The notes: generated by a model from the letters alone, not told the origin. Shown: positions 1 to 7,508, counted from the first letter of the stretch. The stretch: DNA of 11,546 nt from Candidatus Kerfeldbacteria bacterium (GCA_003512175.1 DOSP01000039.1:1-11546); one strand, 5' to 3'. Numbers and translations are program-made.

Positions 1-881
1 TGTAAATCAATCACAAGAATGGGTTCGGCGCCCCGCCGTTTACCGGTGCGGTAATCGCGATAACGTTGCTGGTTAAAAGTTACGCCGACTGAATTTAAAA
101 AATGATGATCAGCCTGATATTCCAAAGCCTTGTCAATAAAAATCCGTTCCCAATAGTTGCGACGTTGCACTAAAGTTTTTTTCCAGCCAGTGACCTGAAA
201 GTAACGCTGGCGCACACGGCTTAATTCGGCTGCTAGGTCAGCGCCATATTTTTCACGTAAGTTACCAGCCACTTGACAATCAATGCTCAAAAACTTACCC
301 AACTTATGAAAAACTAAACCGCGTTGGCTGGCGCGCATCCAATAATCTAAATCCGCTACAAAGCGTAAGCTGGCATCAAATGGTCCAAGTTGTTCTAACA
401 CGCGCCGCCGAAAAAAAACAGATGGTTGTCCGAGTGATTGATCAAACGCTAGTCGGGATAAACGATATTGTCGCTTTCCATAGACATGTAAATACAAACT
501 GCTGGTTGCCGGATTGACAGATAAAACATCTCCGACTAAGACATCACACTGGGGATGCTGCTGGAAGTATTCAGCCACCACTGCCAGAGTCGTTGGCCAA
601 TACAGATCATCACAGTTTAAGTAAGCTAGAATTTCCCCCTGGGCAGCTGCCATACCACGATTAACCGCTTCATACATCGACCGATCCTGTTTAAAGATGA
701 CCTGGTGTTGAGCTGCATCGCACTGCTGTAAAATCTCCTGGCTACCATCCGTGGATAATCCATCAACCACGATATGCTCGACCGTTGGATAGGTTTGTTG
801 TTCGAGACATTGCAACAACCGACCGAGATATTGAGCAGCATTCAACGAGGGCGATACCACTGAAATGAGAGGCTTGGACAT
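1..881 (-). CDS. GT2-family glycosyltransferase, 3' end cut by the window edge
   Basis: The gene starts at ATG 881-879 and stays open to base 1, giving at least 293 residues. It looks like a cytoplasmic, GT-A-fold inverting transferase that moves a sugar from a nucleotide donor to a growing surface glycan. Visible motifs are the N-terminal strand 'PLISVVSPSLNAA' (residues 4-16), the nucleotide-binding 'VVDGLSTDGS' (38-47), the metal-binding region 'LNCDD' (88-92, in place of a DxD) and 'ADLDYW' (176-181), which sits where the family has its catalytic acidic region. The start is fixed because the same frame meets a TGA four codons upstream. There is no Shine-Dalgarno; a -10-like box ends 8 bases before the ATG. 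It is divergent from the methyltransferase at 946. The family is clear; donor and acceptor sugars cannot be read from sequence. Confidence 0.9.
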   Translation of the reverse strand, partial: MSKPLISVVSPSLNAAQYLGRLLQCLEQQTYPTVEHIVVDGLSTDGSQEILQQCDAAQHQVIFKQDRSMYEAVNRGMAAAQGEILAYLNCDDLYWPTTLAVVAEYFQQHPQCDVLVGDVLSVNPATSSLYLHVYGKRQYRLSRLAFDQSLGQPSVFFRRRVLEQLGPFDASLRFVADLDYWMRASQRGLVFHKLGKFLSIDCQVAGNLREKYGADLAAELSRVRQRYFQVTGWKKTLVQRRNYWERIFIDKALEYQADHHFLNSVGVTFNQQRYRDYRTGKRRGAEPILVIDL

Positions 882-889
882 TACCGACC

Positions 890-917
890 ATCATATCATA
901 GTCACCTTGCCAGTAAA
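890..917 (-). promoter_or_regulatory. Candidate sigma70 promoter for the GT2 gene, leaderless
   Basis: Read on the minus strand, TTTACT (917-912) is followed after 16 bases by TATGAT (895-890). Only 8 bases separate the -10 box from the ATG at 881, so transcription would begin within a few bases of the start codon. The -35 box is 4 of 6 and the -10 box 5 of 6 relative to the usual consensus. Its -35 box touches that of the divergent promoter at base 912. Confidence 0.5.
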
Positions 918-935
918 GGTCTGGCGTGTTAGAAT
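907..935 (+). promoter_or_regulatory. Sigma70-like promoter for the methyltransferase operon, near-leaderless
   Basis: TTGCCA (907-912), a 17-base spacer and TAGAAT (930-935) form a good sigma70-type promoter. The ATG at 946 lies 10 bases past the -10 box, so the predicted transcript start (about 942) leaves 3 to 5 bases of leader and no room for a ribosome binding site. It would drive the plus-strand operon 946-6613. The same TTGCCA-17 layout recurs at 9063. Confidence 0.6.
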
Positions 936-945
936 CGCATCTGTT

Positions 946-1887
946 ATGAATAGTTTTTCATGCAAGATTTGTGGCCAATCGTCAAGGGTATTACACGAAA
1001 ATTTGTTTGATGATCGCTATGGCTACCCAGGGAAATTTTCCGTTTACCGTTGCTCGGCGTGCGGCTTTGGCCAGACGGAACCACTGTTAACTCCTGAAGC
1101 GTTAGGCAAGCTCTATACCGACTACTATCCCAGAAAGAATATCACCGTAGATGAGGTACGCCGCTCTATTACTTGGCGACCAGGTAAACTAGCCAGGTGG
1201 AAACGTTGGCTACAAGGGGTCAACAACACTTGTCACTACCATGTCACACCAAAAACAAAGGTGTTGGATATTGGCTGTGGTAACGGAGCCTCATTGCTCG
1301 AGATTCAAGCCCAGGGGGCAGAGGCGGTTGGTACGGAAGAAGACCGTAACGTAGAACCGATTGCCAAAGCATTGCGTTTACAGATCCATTTTGGCGATGT
1401 GGCAACAAGTAACTATGCGGATGGATCATTCGATTTTATTACTATGAGTCAGTTACTGGAACATATTCCAGATCCAAGCGCGTTTCTAAAGCGCGTCAGC
1501 CAAAAATTAAAGCCAACCGGTCACATCATCATGAGCTTTCCTAATATTGATGGTTGGAACCGTCGTCACTCCGGCCATAAATGGATTAATTGGCATATTC
1601 CTTATCATATCAATTTTTTTACTCCTAAAAGTTTACGCCAGTTAGCGGATAGCGCCGGATTAAAGTTAGTTAGTCTCAAAACCATCACACCAAATGTCTG
1701 GGTCCAGCTGCAAACTCTTGCCAATACAACAACAGCGATTGAGGGACAACCAAACCCAATGTGGACATCTAGTCAGCGGTTGCGATCTCTTTTCGCTTTG
1801 GCCATGAGTTACCTAGTTGTCCCAATAACCCGCTGGCGTGATTGGCGCGGTCAAGGTGATAGTTGGTTGGTGATATTATCAAAATAA
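946..1887 (+). CDS. Zinc-ribbon SAM-dependent methyltransferase (class I)
   Basis: A 313-residue cytoplasmic methyltransferase, first gene of the operon. It opens with a zinc ribbon (C6-x2-C9 and C36-x2-C39), followed by 'LYTDYYP' (56-62), a layout seen in many surface-polysaccharide methyltransferases. The SAM-binding motif I is 'VLDIGCGNG' (106-114), and the post-motif 'SQLLEHIPDP' (168-177) is typical of the Methyltransf_23/UbiE-like fold. The frame extends upstream to an ATG at 865, but that version would overlap the divergent GT2 gene, would add a 27-residue tail before the zinc ribbon and would start upstream of the promoter; ATG 946 is preferred. Likely substrate is a sugar of the glycan or a nucleotide sugar (inference). 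The next gene starts 7 bases after its stop. Confidence 0.85.
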   Translation: MNSFSCKICGQSSRVLHENLFDDRYGYPGKFSVYRCSACGFGQTEPLLTPEALGKLYTDYYPRKNITVDEVRRSITWRPGKLARWKRWLQGVNNTCHYHVTPKTKVLDIGCGNGASLLEIQAQGAEAVGTEEDRNVEPIAKALRLQIHFGDVATSNYADGSFDFITMSQLLEHIPDPSAFLKRVSQKLKPTGHIIMSFPNIDGWNRRHSGHKWINWHIPYHINFFTPKSLRQLADSAGLKLVSLKTITPNVWVQLQTLANTTTAIEGQPNPMWTSSQRLRSLFALAMSYLVVPITRWRDWRGQGDSWLVILSK

Positions 1888-1894
1888 ACATTTA

Positions 1895-3910
1895 ATGACT
1901 TGGTTGCAACGTTTCATACGATTTTGTAAAGTCCACCACCTATTGCTGCTGTATTTGGTTTGTGCAACAATCGTTTTATTCATTATCAATCAATGGCTCT
2001 GGCCAACACCAGATGAGTACTTCTATGCTCTCCTGGCAGAAAATTTCAAAGCTGCCTTCAATGGACAAATGGCTTTTGGTGATATTCAGACCGAACATGT
2101 TGGTTTGGTAGCATTCATTACCGCTCTCTATCAACAAGTAATGCACCCCAGCACGTTGTTGGCCAGTCGTGTAGCACTATTTGGTTTCTCGCTTAGCATC
2201 ATTGTACTGATCTATCAGATCGCTGTAACGCTCGGACTATCTATCAAAGAGCGGATGTGGTGGCTACTACTACTATTACTCATCCCGGGATACTGGATAT
2301 TTTCGGTTCGACTAATGCTTGATACCCCTGGAACCTTTGGTGTTATCCTAGTCCTTTACCTATTACTGAAAAAGGCTCCTAGTTACCAAGTTGGTCTTGG
2401 CCTATTACTGTTACTACTCTTAAAAGAATATTACGTCTACTTGCTGGCGCCATTAGTTGGACTGGTTATCTTTTTTGATGCTTGGCGATCCTCAGGCACG
2501 CCGTTCAAAAAAATAACTACTGGTTTTATTCAGTTACTATTTAGCTTTATACCTACCGCCTTGGCCACGCTAATCATGATCGATTTTAATTGGCTGCCTT
2601 ACCCGCGCGCCTTAGAGTTAAGCATGCTAGGGTTTTTTGGTGACCTATTTTCCTACGTCAATAAAACCTTCCTATCATTATTGCAAAACACGATCAATCT
2701 AGTATACCACCCAGCTACACAAACCATTGTGGATACAGTGAAGACCACTCCCTTGATAACCTCAACCGAGGTGATTGCTGAACCCACGATAGCAACAGAG
2801 GTGATTGCTGAACCCACGGATTTAGATGCCAGCATCCAGCAGATCACTTTTTCTGGAGAAATCCCTACAGCCCTGTTTCAAACGGATGGATCGCCGTATG
2901 GTGATGGTCTATTCGCTAAGCTGTGGTATATCTATCAATATAATTTTTCTGAAACTGATATTAACATTTTCATCCTTCCAGCTAGTTGTATCGGCCTATG
3001 GTTAGCGATCAAAAAAACCTATGGTTCCCTGCGTACACAGAGTGCTATCGTAAGAACTAATCTCATTTTCATTGTCTATTTTCTAATTTTCATCTATTTG
3101 AACTATCATGAAGCTAGTCTGAAACATGGTTTTCGTATTACCCTACCGATTATTATCGCGCTGATTTATTTTAGTTTTCTTGCTGGCCAAGTGTTACTCA
3201 AAAAAATGAACATCTACTATAGCAGTGCCTTTGCGATCCTATCCATTTTAGCCCTGGTACTGTATGTGATTGCTTTGCAGGATATTCACTATGGGAGCGT
3301 GCTATCTCGTGAAGGAGTTGCGTCAATGCTCCTGAATTTAAAGCCTTACATTATGGTGACAGCGTTTAGTACTATGTTAGTACTGTTGTTACTATTCTCA
3401 CGTTTCAAGTCGCCTAAAAAATATAGTCTACTCATTGCCTGTGTACTGGCTTTGTTTATAGTCAAACTGGTTCCATTCTACTTTGAAAACCGCCAGGCAC
3501 TAGACCTCTACGACTATGATTACGGCTTAGCAGCGGCTACTCCTCTACTGCAACAATCTGCGACAGCTAATACAAAAATACTCAGCAATATGAATCCTAA
3601 CAAGCTGCAATATTATAGCGGAGATATTCACTTATCAACGCAAGGTGTTAGCCCAATCGTACGAACGTTCAGCAAGGCTTACCCAACCTTATATTATGGT
3701 TATCTGACAGATGGTGACTTGTTAGATCAACTAGTGACCAATAATATCACTAAGGTACTGTTAAGTAATGATACAATTGATGAGAGTTTTCGCCACACCC
3801 TTGAGGCAGTCATCATGGCACATCCTGCGGCCTTTACAAAAATATTTGAACGCTACCAAGGTGACCGCTTACAGTGGGCTGTTTATCACTTTAATGCTCA
3901 GGCATTGTAA
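1895..3910 (+). CDS. Multi-pass membrane glycosyltransferase, GT39/ArnT-like
   Basis: A 671-residue integral membrane protein with roughly a dozen hydrophobic segments, the first at about residues 15-34. An acidic pair D40-E41 follows directly after it ('WPTPDEYFYALLAEN'), matching the position of the catalytic acidic residue in the first outer loop of dolichyl/polyprenyl-phosphate-sugar transferases (PMT, ArnT, GT39/GT83). Such enzymes take a sugar from a polyprenyl phosphate carrier and add it to a glycan, lipid or protein on the outer face of the membrane. A long soluble stretch (about 265-345), probably extracytoplasmic, contains a perfect-period 10-residue tandem repeat. The C-terminal part from about 545 on is soluble. 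No Shine-Dalgarno is visible; translation is probably coupled to the gene 7 bases upstream. The family assignment rests on topology and the acidic pair and is moderate. Confidence 0.75.
   Translation: MTWLQRFIRFCKVHHLLLLYLVCATIVLFIINQWLWPTPDEYFYALLAENFKAAFNGQMAFGDIQTEHVGLVAFITALYQQVMHPSTLLASRVALFGFSLSIIVLIYQIAVTLGLSIKERMWWLLLLLLIPGYWIFSVRLMLDTPGTFGVILVLYLLLKKAPSYQVGLGLLLLLLLKEYYVYLLAPLVGLVIFFDAWRSSGTPFKKITTGFIQLLFSFIPTALATLIMIDFNWLPYPRALELSMLGFFGDLFSYVNKTFLSLLQNTINLVYHPATQTIVDTVKTTPLITSTEVIAEPTIATEVIAEPTDLDASIQQITFSGEIPTALFQTDGSPYGDGLFAKLWYIYQYNFSETDINIFILPASCIGLWLAIKKTYGSLRTQSAIVRTNLIFIVYFLIFIYLNYHEASLKHGFRITLPIIIALIYFSFLAGQVLLKKMNIYYSSAFAILSILALVLYVIALQDIHYGSVLSREGVASMLLNLKPYIMVTAFSTMLVLLLLFSRFKSPKKYSLLIACVLALFIVKLVPFYFENRQALDLYDYDYGLAAATPLLQQSATANTKILSNMNPNKLQYYSGDIHLSTQGVSPIVRTFSKAYPTLYYGYLTDGDLLDQLVTNNITKVLLSNDTIDESFRHTLEAVIMAHPAAFTKIFERYQGDRLQWAVYHFNAQAL
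2763..2818 (+). repeat. Tandem 30-base duplication inside the GT39-like gene
   Basis: Bases 2763-2788 and 2793-2818 match with a single mismatch (C2767 versus A2797), at a 30-base period. The repeat encodes two copies of 'TEVIAEPT' followed by IA or DL, at residues 291-300 and 301-310, in the long loop of the membrane protein. Because the period is a multiple of three, gain or loss of copies keeps the frame. Confidence 0.9.
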
Positions 3911-4800
3911 TGATCTATATTGTCATTGCTGTCCATAACCGCTTGGCCGCCACTCTAGAGTGCTTGCATTGTATTACTCAGCAAACCTACCGCGACTTTA
4001 AAATCATTCTGGTTGATGATGGCTCAACGGATGGCACGGCAGAGACCATCATCAAACACTACCCTGATATAGTCATTCTGTCAGGAGATGGTAATTTATG
4101 GTGGACAGGCGCCATGGCGAAAGGAGTGGATCATATCTTACCAATAGCCCAGGATAATGATTATGTTTTAAGTTTGAATAACGACGTTACGTTTGAACAA
4201 AATTATTTAGAACGTTTACTCCAAACCAGTCAGCAGTATGGCCAAGCTATTGTGGGTTCGTTGTGTAAGGATGTTATACCACCCCATGATGTACTCGATG
4301 CCGGTATTACGATGCGCTGGTATAAATACCAATACGGTCAAGTAACGTATGATGTAACTAAACCCGCGGCTGAAGCAGTAGACACGATCTCTGGACGTGG
4401 TGTATTGATTCCAGTGAGTGTGTTCAAACGCATTGGTAACTTTGCGCATCATAGCCTACCTCACTATGGAGCAGACTATGAGTTTGGCTTCAGGGCTAAG
4501 ACAGCCGGGGTGCCACTGGTCGTTGATTATGGTGCAGTGGTCTATTTAAAAAACGACTTAACCGGCTTTCGTCCTACGGCTCGTGTGTTATCGTATCGTG
4601 AAGAATGGTGTAGATTATTTTCAATCAAATCACCAGCCAATGTCATTGTCCATCTGAAAATTATTTGGAAGCATTGTCCCCATTTAGGACTTACGTTGTT
4701 TAATATTTGTTATTTCATTGCCGGCAATCTGTTCATTGCCAGTAAGAATACGCTCCTGTACACTCTGCAACTATGCGGCCTACGAAAATCCTCATCCTAG
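3910..4800 (+). CDS. GT2-family glycosyltransferase, rhamnosyltransferase-like
   Basis: A 296-residue glycosyltransferase, with a start that overlaps the previous stop by one base (TAATG), implying translational coupling. It has the GT-A signature 'VIAVHNR' (5-11), 'LVDDGSTDGT' (34-43), the 'GDGNLWWTGAM' stretch (59-69) common in rhamnosyltransferase-like GT2 proteins, a metal-site 'LNNDV' (89-93), a 'GRGVLIP' loop (162-168) and 'GADYEF' (187-192). The C-terminal 35 residues are hydrophobic or amphipathic and may seat the enzyme on the membrane. It would extend the glycan on the cytoplasmic side. Rhamnose as donor is only suggested by family resemblance. Confidence 0.9.
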   Translation: MIYIVIAVHNRLAATLECLHCITQQTYRDFKIILVDDGSTDGTAETIIKHYPDIVILSGDGNLWWTGAMAKGVDHILPIAQDNDYVLSLNNDVTFEQNYLERLLQTSQQYGQAIVGSLCKDVIPPHDVLDAGITMRWYKYQYGQVTYDVTKPAAEAVDTISGRGVLIPVSVFKRIGNFAHHSLPHYGADYEFGFRAKTAGVPLVVDYGAVVYLKNDLTGFRPTARVLSYREEWCRLFSIKSPANVIVHLKIIWKHCPHLGLTLFNICYFIAGNLFIASKNTLLYTLQLCGLRKSSS

Positions 4801-5879
4801 ATACCTATTATGCACACTTTGTGCAGCAGGTTTATCGTGACCAACTAGACTTAGCTTTCAAACCATATCAAGAACAATTAGCTTTTTTTTTGGGCTATCA
4901 TTTTGGAACCGGTGATTCCTACTCCCACTATTTACGGCAACAAGGATACGAAGTAGTTGATGTAATCGCAGATAACTTGACCTTACAACGGCAGTGGGCC
5001 AAAGAACACGAACTAAAGGTACGACAGTGGCCGCATCTACCACTATTTGGTCAATATACCGATCGGCTACCATTGTATCGTATTTTAGAAGCCCAAATCG
5101 CTGAATTTCAACCAGACATTCTCTACTGTCAGAACCTGACATTTTGTGATCCATGGTTTTTAAAAAAATTGAAGCGTCGGGTGAAATTGGTGGTTGGGCA
5201 AATTGCTTGTCCCCTGCCACCTACACCGTTTGTGAAAGGATTTGATCTCATTCTCACCTCCTTCCCACATTTCGTGCAACGCTTGCAAAGCCTGGGCGTG
5301 CGATCTGAATACTTCATGATTGGTTTTGAGGAGCGGATTTTGCCGCTGCTGACTGACGTTACCGAAAAAAAATATGATGTCGTCTTTATCGGCGGATTTT
5401 CCAAAGTGCATCGTGATAGCACCCAAGCCTTAGAAGCATTAGCTAAAGTAGTACCAGTAGATGTGTGGGGCTATGGGATAAATACGTTGCCAGCCAACTC
5501 CGTTTTACGCCAACGTTACCATGGCGAAGCCTGGGCAATGGAGATGTACCGAACGATCAAACAAGCCAAAATTTGTATTAACCGCCATAGCTCCGCTGCG
5601 GAAAATTTTGCTAACAATATGCGCTTATTTGAAACCACGGGTCTAGGCACATTCTTATTAACCGACCAAAAACAGAACTTAACTGACCTCTTTACCATTG
5701 ATCAAGAAATTGCAGCCTATGGTTCAGCCGATGAATTAATTTCTAAAGTGCGCTATTATTTGGAACATGCTGTCGAACGTGAAGCTATTGCAAAAGCTGG
5801 ACAGCAGCGCACCTTGAAAGATCATACCTATCGTCAACGCATGACTGAATTAGATCAGATTCTAAAACGCTACCTATGA
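4773..5879 (+). CDS. CgeB-like glycosyltransferase (GT-B type)
   Basis: A 368-residue protein that overlaps the preceding GT2 gene by 28 bases. The N-terminal half (1-165) is Rossmann-like, starting 'KILILDTYYAHFV' and including 'FQPDILYCQNL' (112-122). The C-terminal half has 'YDVVFIGGFS' (201-210) and the stretch 'NMRLFETTGLGTFLLTD' (282-298) followed by 'NLTDLF', the hallmark of CgeB/Glyco_trans_1_2 proteins, where the glutamate contacts the nucleotide sugar. These proteins are predicted GT-B glycosyltransferases, or, in related cases, methyltransferase-adjacent maturation-type glycosyltransferases. Here the following methyltransferase overlaps it by 4 bases. No Shine-Dalgarno is visible. 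A run of nine T lies in the coding sequence near its 5' end without breaking the frame. Confidence 0.8.
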   Translation: MRPTKILILDTYYAHFVQQVYRDQLDLAFKPYQEQLAFFLGYHFGTGDSYSHYLRQQGYEVVDVIADNLTLQRQWAKEHELKVRQWPHLPLFGQYTDRLPLYRILEAQIAEFQPDILYCQNLTFCDPWFLKKLKRRVKLVVGQIACPLPPTPFVKGFDLILTSFPHFVQRLQSLGVRSEYFMIGFEERILPLLTDVTEKKYDVVFIGGFSKVHRDSTQALEALAKVVPVDVWGYGINTLPANSVLRQRYHGEAWAMEMYRTIKQAKICINRHSSAAENFANNMRLFETTGLGTFLLTDQKQNLTDLFTIDQEIAAYGSADELISKVRYYLEHAVEREAIAKAGQQRTLKDHTYRQRMTELDQILKRYL

Positions 5880-6613
5880 AAACACTCCTCAATAAATTCT
5901 TTGGCGTATCAGGCGGTCACAAGATTATTTCACGTACCGTGGCAGAACAACTACAATTAGATCAGCAGTGGCAAGATTCCGAGTTACCACAGAAGCAATT
6001 GGAAATTGTAAAACGTGAATTGGCACACATTAAGTCAACTCATCAATTCCCAGCTCACATGCAGGCGCTGATTGACCAGGTAAAACTACTGACACCCACT
6101 AAACCAAGCGTACTCGAAATTGGCTGTTCCAGCGGCTACTACAATGAAATTCTGCAGTTGGCTGGTGTAGACATGTATTACACTGGCTGTGACTATTCGC
6201 CAGCTTTTATTAACTTGGCTAAACAACTTTATCCAAATTTACCATTCGATGTCTGTGATGCCACTGCTCTACCTTACCAAGATCAGCAATTCGATGTGGC
6301 GATTTCCGGTTGTTGCATTTTACATATTCTGGATTATCCAAAAGCCATTCAAGAAACGGCTCGAGTGACTAAACGCTATGCGCTGTTTAGTCGCACACCT
6401 GTGGTACATTTAGCTGGCACAACCTACACCAAAAAAATGGGTTATGGCGTACCCATGATCGAAATCATCTTTAACGAAACCGAACTACTCCGTCATTTCC
6501 ATGCTGCTGGTTTGCGCGTTATAGACATCATCACCTTTGGCAAGGGTCCACACCTACCAGGCATCAAAGAACCGACCTTTAGTAAAACCTATCTGTGTGA
6601 GAAATTGCCGTAG
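5876..6613 (+). CDS. SAM-dependent methyltransferase (class I), first of a tandem pair
   Basis: A 245-residue cytoplasmic methyltransferase, joined to the previous gene by an ATGA overlap. Motif I is 'VLEIGCSSGYY' (79-89); an acidic residue for SAM ribose is in 'TGCDYSP' (103-109); motif 'DATALPYQDQQFD' (128-140) and 'SGCCILHI' (144-151) follow the Methyltransf_11/25 pattern. The N-terminal 75 residues are helical and include 'RTVAEQLQLDQQW' (20-32). The last third ('MIEIIFNETELLRHFHAAGL') resembles FkbM-free sugar methyltransferases in surface clusters only in a general way. A clearly related but diverged copy follows at 6715-7508, so the pair probably arose by tandem duplication or joint acquisition. 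Likely role is methylation of a glycan or its terminal residue (inference). Confidence 0.85.
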   Translation: MKTLLNKFFGVSGGHKIISRTVAEQLQLDQQWQDSELPQKQLEIVKRELAHIKSTHQFPAHMQALIDQVKLLTPTKPSVLEIGCSSGYYNEILQLAGVDMYYTGCDYSPAFINLAKQLYPNLPFDVCDATALPYQDQQFDVAISGCCILHILDYPKAIQETARVTKRYALFSRTPVVHLAGTTYTKKMGYGVPMIEIIFNETELLRHFHAAGLRVIDIITFGKGPHLPGIKEPTFSKTYLCEKLP

Positions 6614-6629
6614 CATTGGAGGATTAAAT

Positions 6630-6674
6630 ATGGTATACTACGAACTTATCAATCATTGGTTCCACTATAATTAA
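6630..6674 (+). other. Mini-ORF of 14 codons behind the only strong Shine-Dalgarno
   Basis: GGAGG (6618-6622) stands 7 bases before ATG 6630, and the frame encodes MVYYELINHWFHYN before TAA 6672. This is the only classical ribosome binding site I find at an ATG in the window. The same bases contain an extended -10-like TGGTATACT (6631-6639), so the site may instead be a promoter, or a remnant of a lost gene start. The peptide is too short to classify and coding is unproven. Confidence 0.25.
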
Positions 6675-6703
6675 ACACCAAGATATGCGTAGCGAATAGT
6701 ATA
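6634..6703. repeat. Short inverted repeat in the 95-base gap between the methyltransferases
   Basis: TATACTA (6634-6640) and TAGTATA (6697-6703) are perfect inverted copies 56 bases apart. Each arm also looks like a -10 box. The arms are short and AT-rich, so chance is a fair explanation. Confidence 0.25.
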
Positions 6704-6714
6704 GTAAAATGACA

Positions 6715-6825
6715 ATGAGATCTCTATTAAGAAAACTGTATCAACTGAAAACTACTTATATTGACGGTGACTTATTTATTAGTTATGAGAAAATGGATGC
6801 CCCCCCAGCTCAAATTCTGGCGTAG
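6715..6825 (+). pseudogene. 5' fragment of the second tandem methyltransferase, split by a frameshift
   Basis: From ATG 6715 this frame gives 36 residues, beginning 'MRSLLRKLY', and ends at TAG 6823-6825. The start aligns with 'MKTLLNKFF', the start of the upstream paralogue. Just before the stop lies a run of seven C (6800-6806). Adding one C, or slipping back one base there, joins this frame to the open frame of the methyltransferase ending at 7508 and gives a continuous protein of about 264 residues, close to the 245 of the paralogue. The joined sequence reads 'GYIDTDTVAERY', matching 'KIISRTVAEQLQ' of the paralogue, so the two parts belong together. An ATG two codons upstream (6709) is an alternative start. 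A weak -10-like TATAGT (6700-6705) ends 9 bases before ATG 6715. Genuine mutation, phase variation, programmed slippage and sequencing error all remain possible. Confidence 0.7.
6800..6806 (+). repeat. C7 homopolymer at the frameshift point
   Basis: Seven consecutive C within the N-terminal part of the second methyltransferase. In the upstream frame the codons are GCC-CCC-CCA, so the last seven bases before the G of the next codon fit the -1 slippery pattern X-XXY-YYZ (C-CCC-CCA). A length of eight would restore one reading frame. Confidence 0.85.
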
Positions 6826-6860
6826 GATACATCGATACGGATACTGTAGCAGAGCGCTAT

Positions 6861-7508
6861 ATGCAATCTGCAGATACAACTTCAGTCGCAGAATACATGA
6901 GGCAACCAGCAGTGCGTGACAATCTTTACTTTTTGAGAAACGACTGCGCAAAGAAGTTGGAAAACTTAGCGCCACACACTAGCTTATTGGACGTTGGCTG
7001 TGGTAGTGGTAGCTACGCTCAGATTTTAAAACAAAGTGATAGCCCATTCGCAGACATGAATTATACTGGCACAGAGATTAATAAAAAATTAGTTGATATC
7101 TGTATCAAACATAATCCGACTGTTAGTTTTATAGTAGCGCAGGCTAGCAGGATTCCGCTCTCAGATAGCTCCTATGATACTGTATTTTGTAGCGGTACAG
7201 TGCATTATACGTTAAGCACCTGGGCTGAATCTATCTCAGAAATGGCTCGTGTAGCCAAGCAGTACCTTATCATTACACGATTACCAGTTACAAAATATCA
7301 GGATAGTTTTTATGTGCATCAAACTGTCAGTAGTAAACGTAGAAGCGAGCATCATTTTTTTATTGTTATTAACAGAACTAAATTAGAGGAACTATTTACG
7401 CGTCTACACCTTAAGATTTTACAGAGAGATTACTCATCTGAAGAGTATAACATTGATCATATAGACGAAAAGATTGTTCTTGTTCAATATCTGCTAGCCA
7501 AGCAGTGA
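6861..7508 (+). CDS. SAM-dependent methyltransferase, main open part of the frameshifted second copy
   Basis: The 215 residues from ATG 6861 contain the whole SAM-binding core: motif I 'LLDVGCGSGSY' (about 42-52), 'TGTEINKK' for the ribose-binding acid, 'ASRIPLSDSSYD' and 'CSGTVHYTL', then 'MARVAKQYLIITRLPV', which matches 'TARVTKRYALFSRTPV' in the upstream paralogue. The native start is probably not 6861: the open frame extends further upstream to just after a TGA at 6786, and homology continues across it into the fragment at 6715. Lacking its helical N-terminus, a product begun at 6861 may still fold around the core. The 3' end overlaps the convergent aminotransferase gene by 15 bases. By eye the gene is more AT-rich than its neighbours. 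Substrate unknown, presumably a sugar. Confidence 0.75.
   Translation: MQSADTTSVAEYMRQPAVRDNLYFLRNDCAKKLENLAPHTSLLDVGCGSGSYAQILKQSDSPFADMNYTGTEINKKLVDICIKHNPTVSFIVAQASRIPLSDSSYDTVFCSGTVHYTLSTWAESISEMARVAKQYLIITRLPVTKYQDSFYVHQTVSSKRRSEHHFFIVINRTKLEELFTRLHLKILQRDYSSEEYNIDHIDEKIVLVQYLLAKQ

Noticed and set aside
865..945. Longer N-terminus for the zinc-ribbon methyltransferase (ATG 865)
   Set aside because: It overlaps the divergent GT2 start, lies upstream of the best promoter and adds 27 residues with no family match; the zinc ribbon begins right after ATG 946.
4883..4891. Run of nine T in the CgeB-like gene as a phase-variation tract
   Set aside because: The gene is in frame through it and the Phe-Phe it encodes is unremarkable; unlike the C7 tract there is no sign of a frame change.
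4858..5426. Antisense open frames of 88 to 120 codons within the CgeB-like gene
   Set aside because: They lie opposite a gene with clear family motifs, have no recognisable domain and overlap one another; they are shadows.
7491..7505. Small hairpin CTGCT-AGCCA-AGCAG at the convergent overlap
   Set aside because: The stem is only 5 base pairs with no U-tract and lies in coding sequence of both genes.
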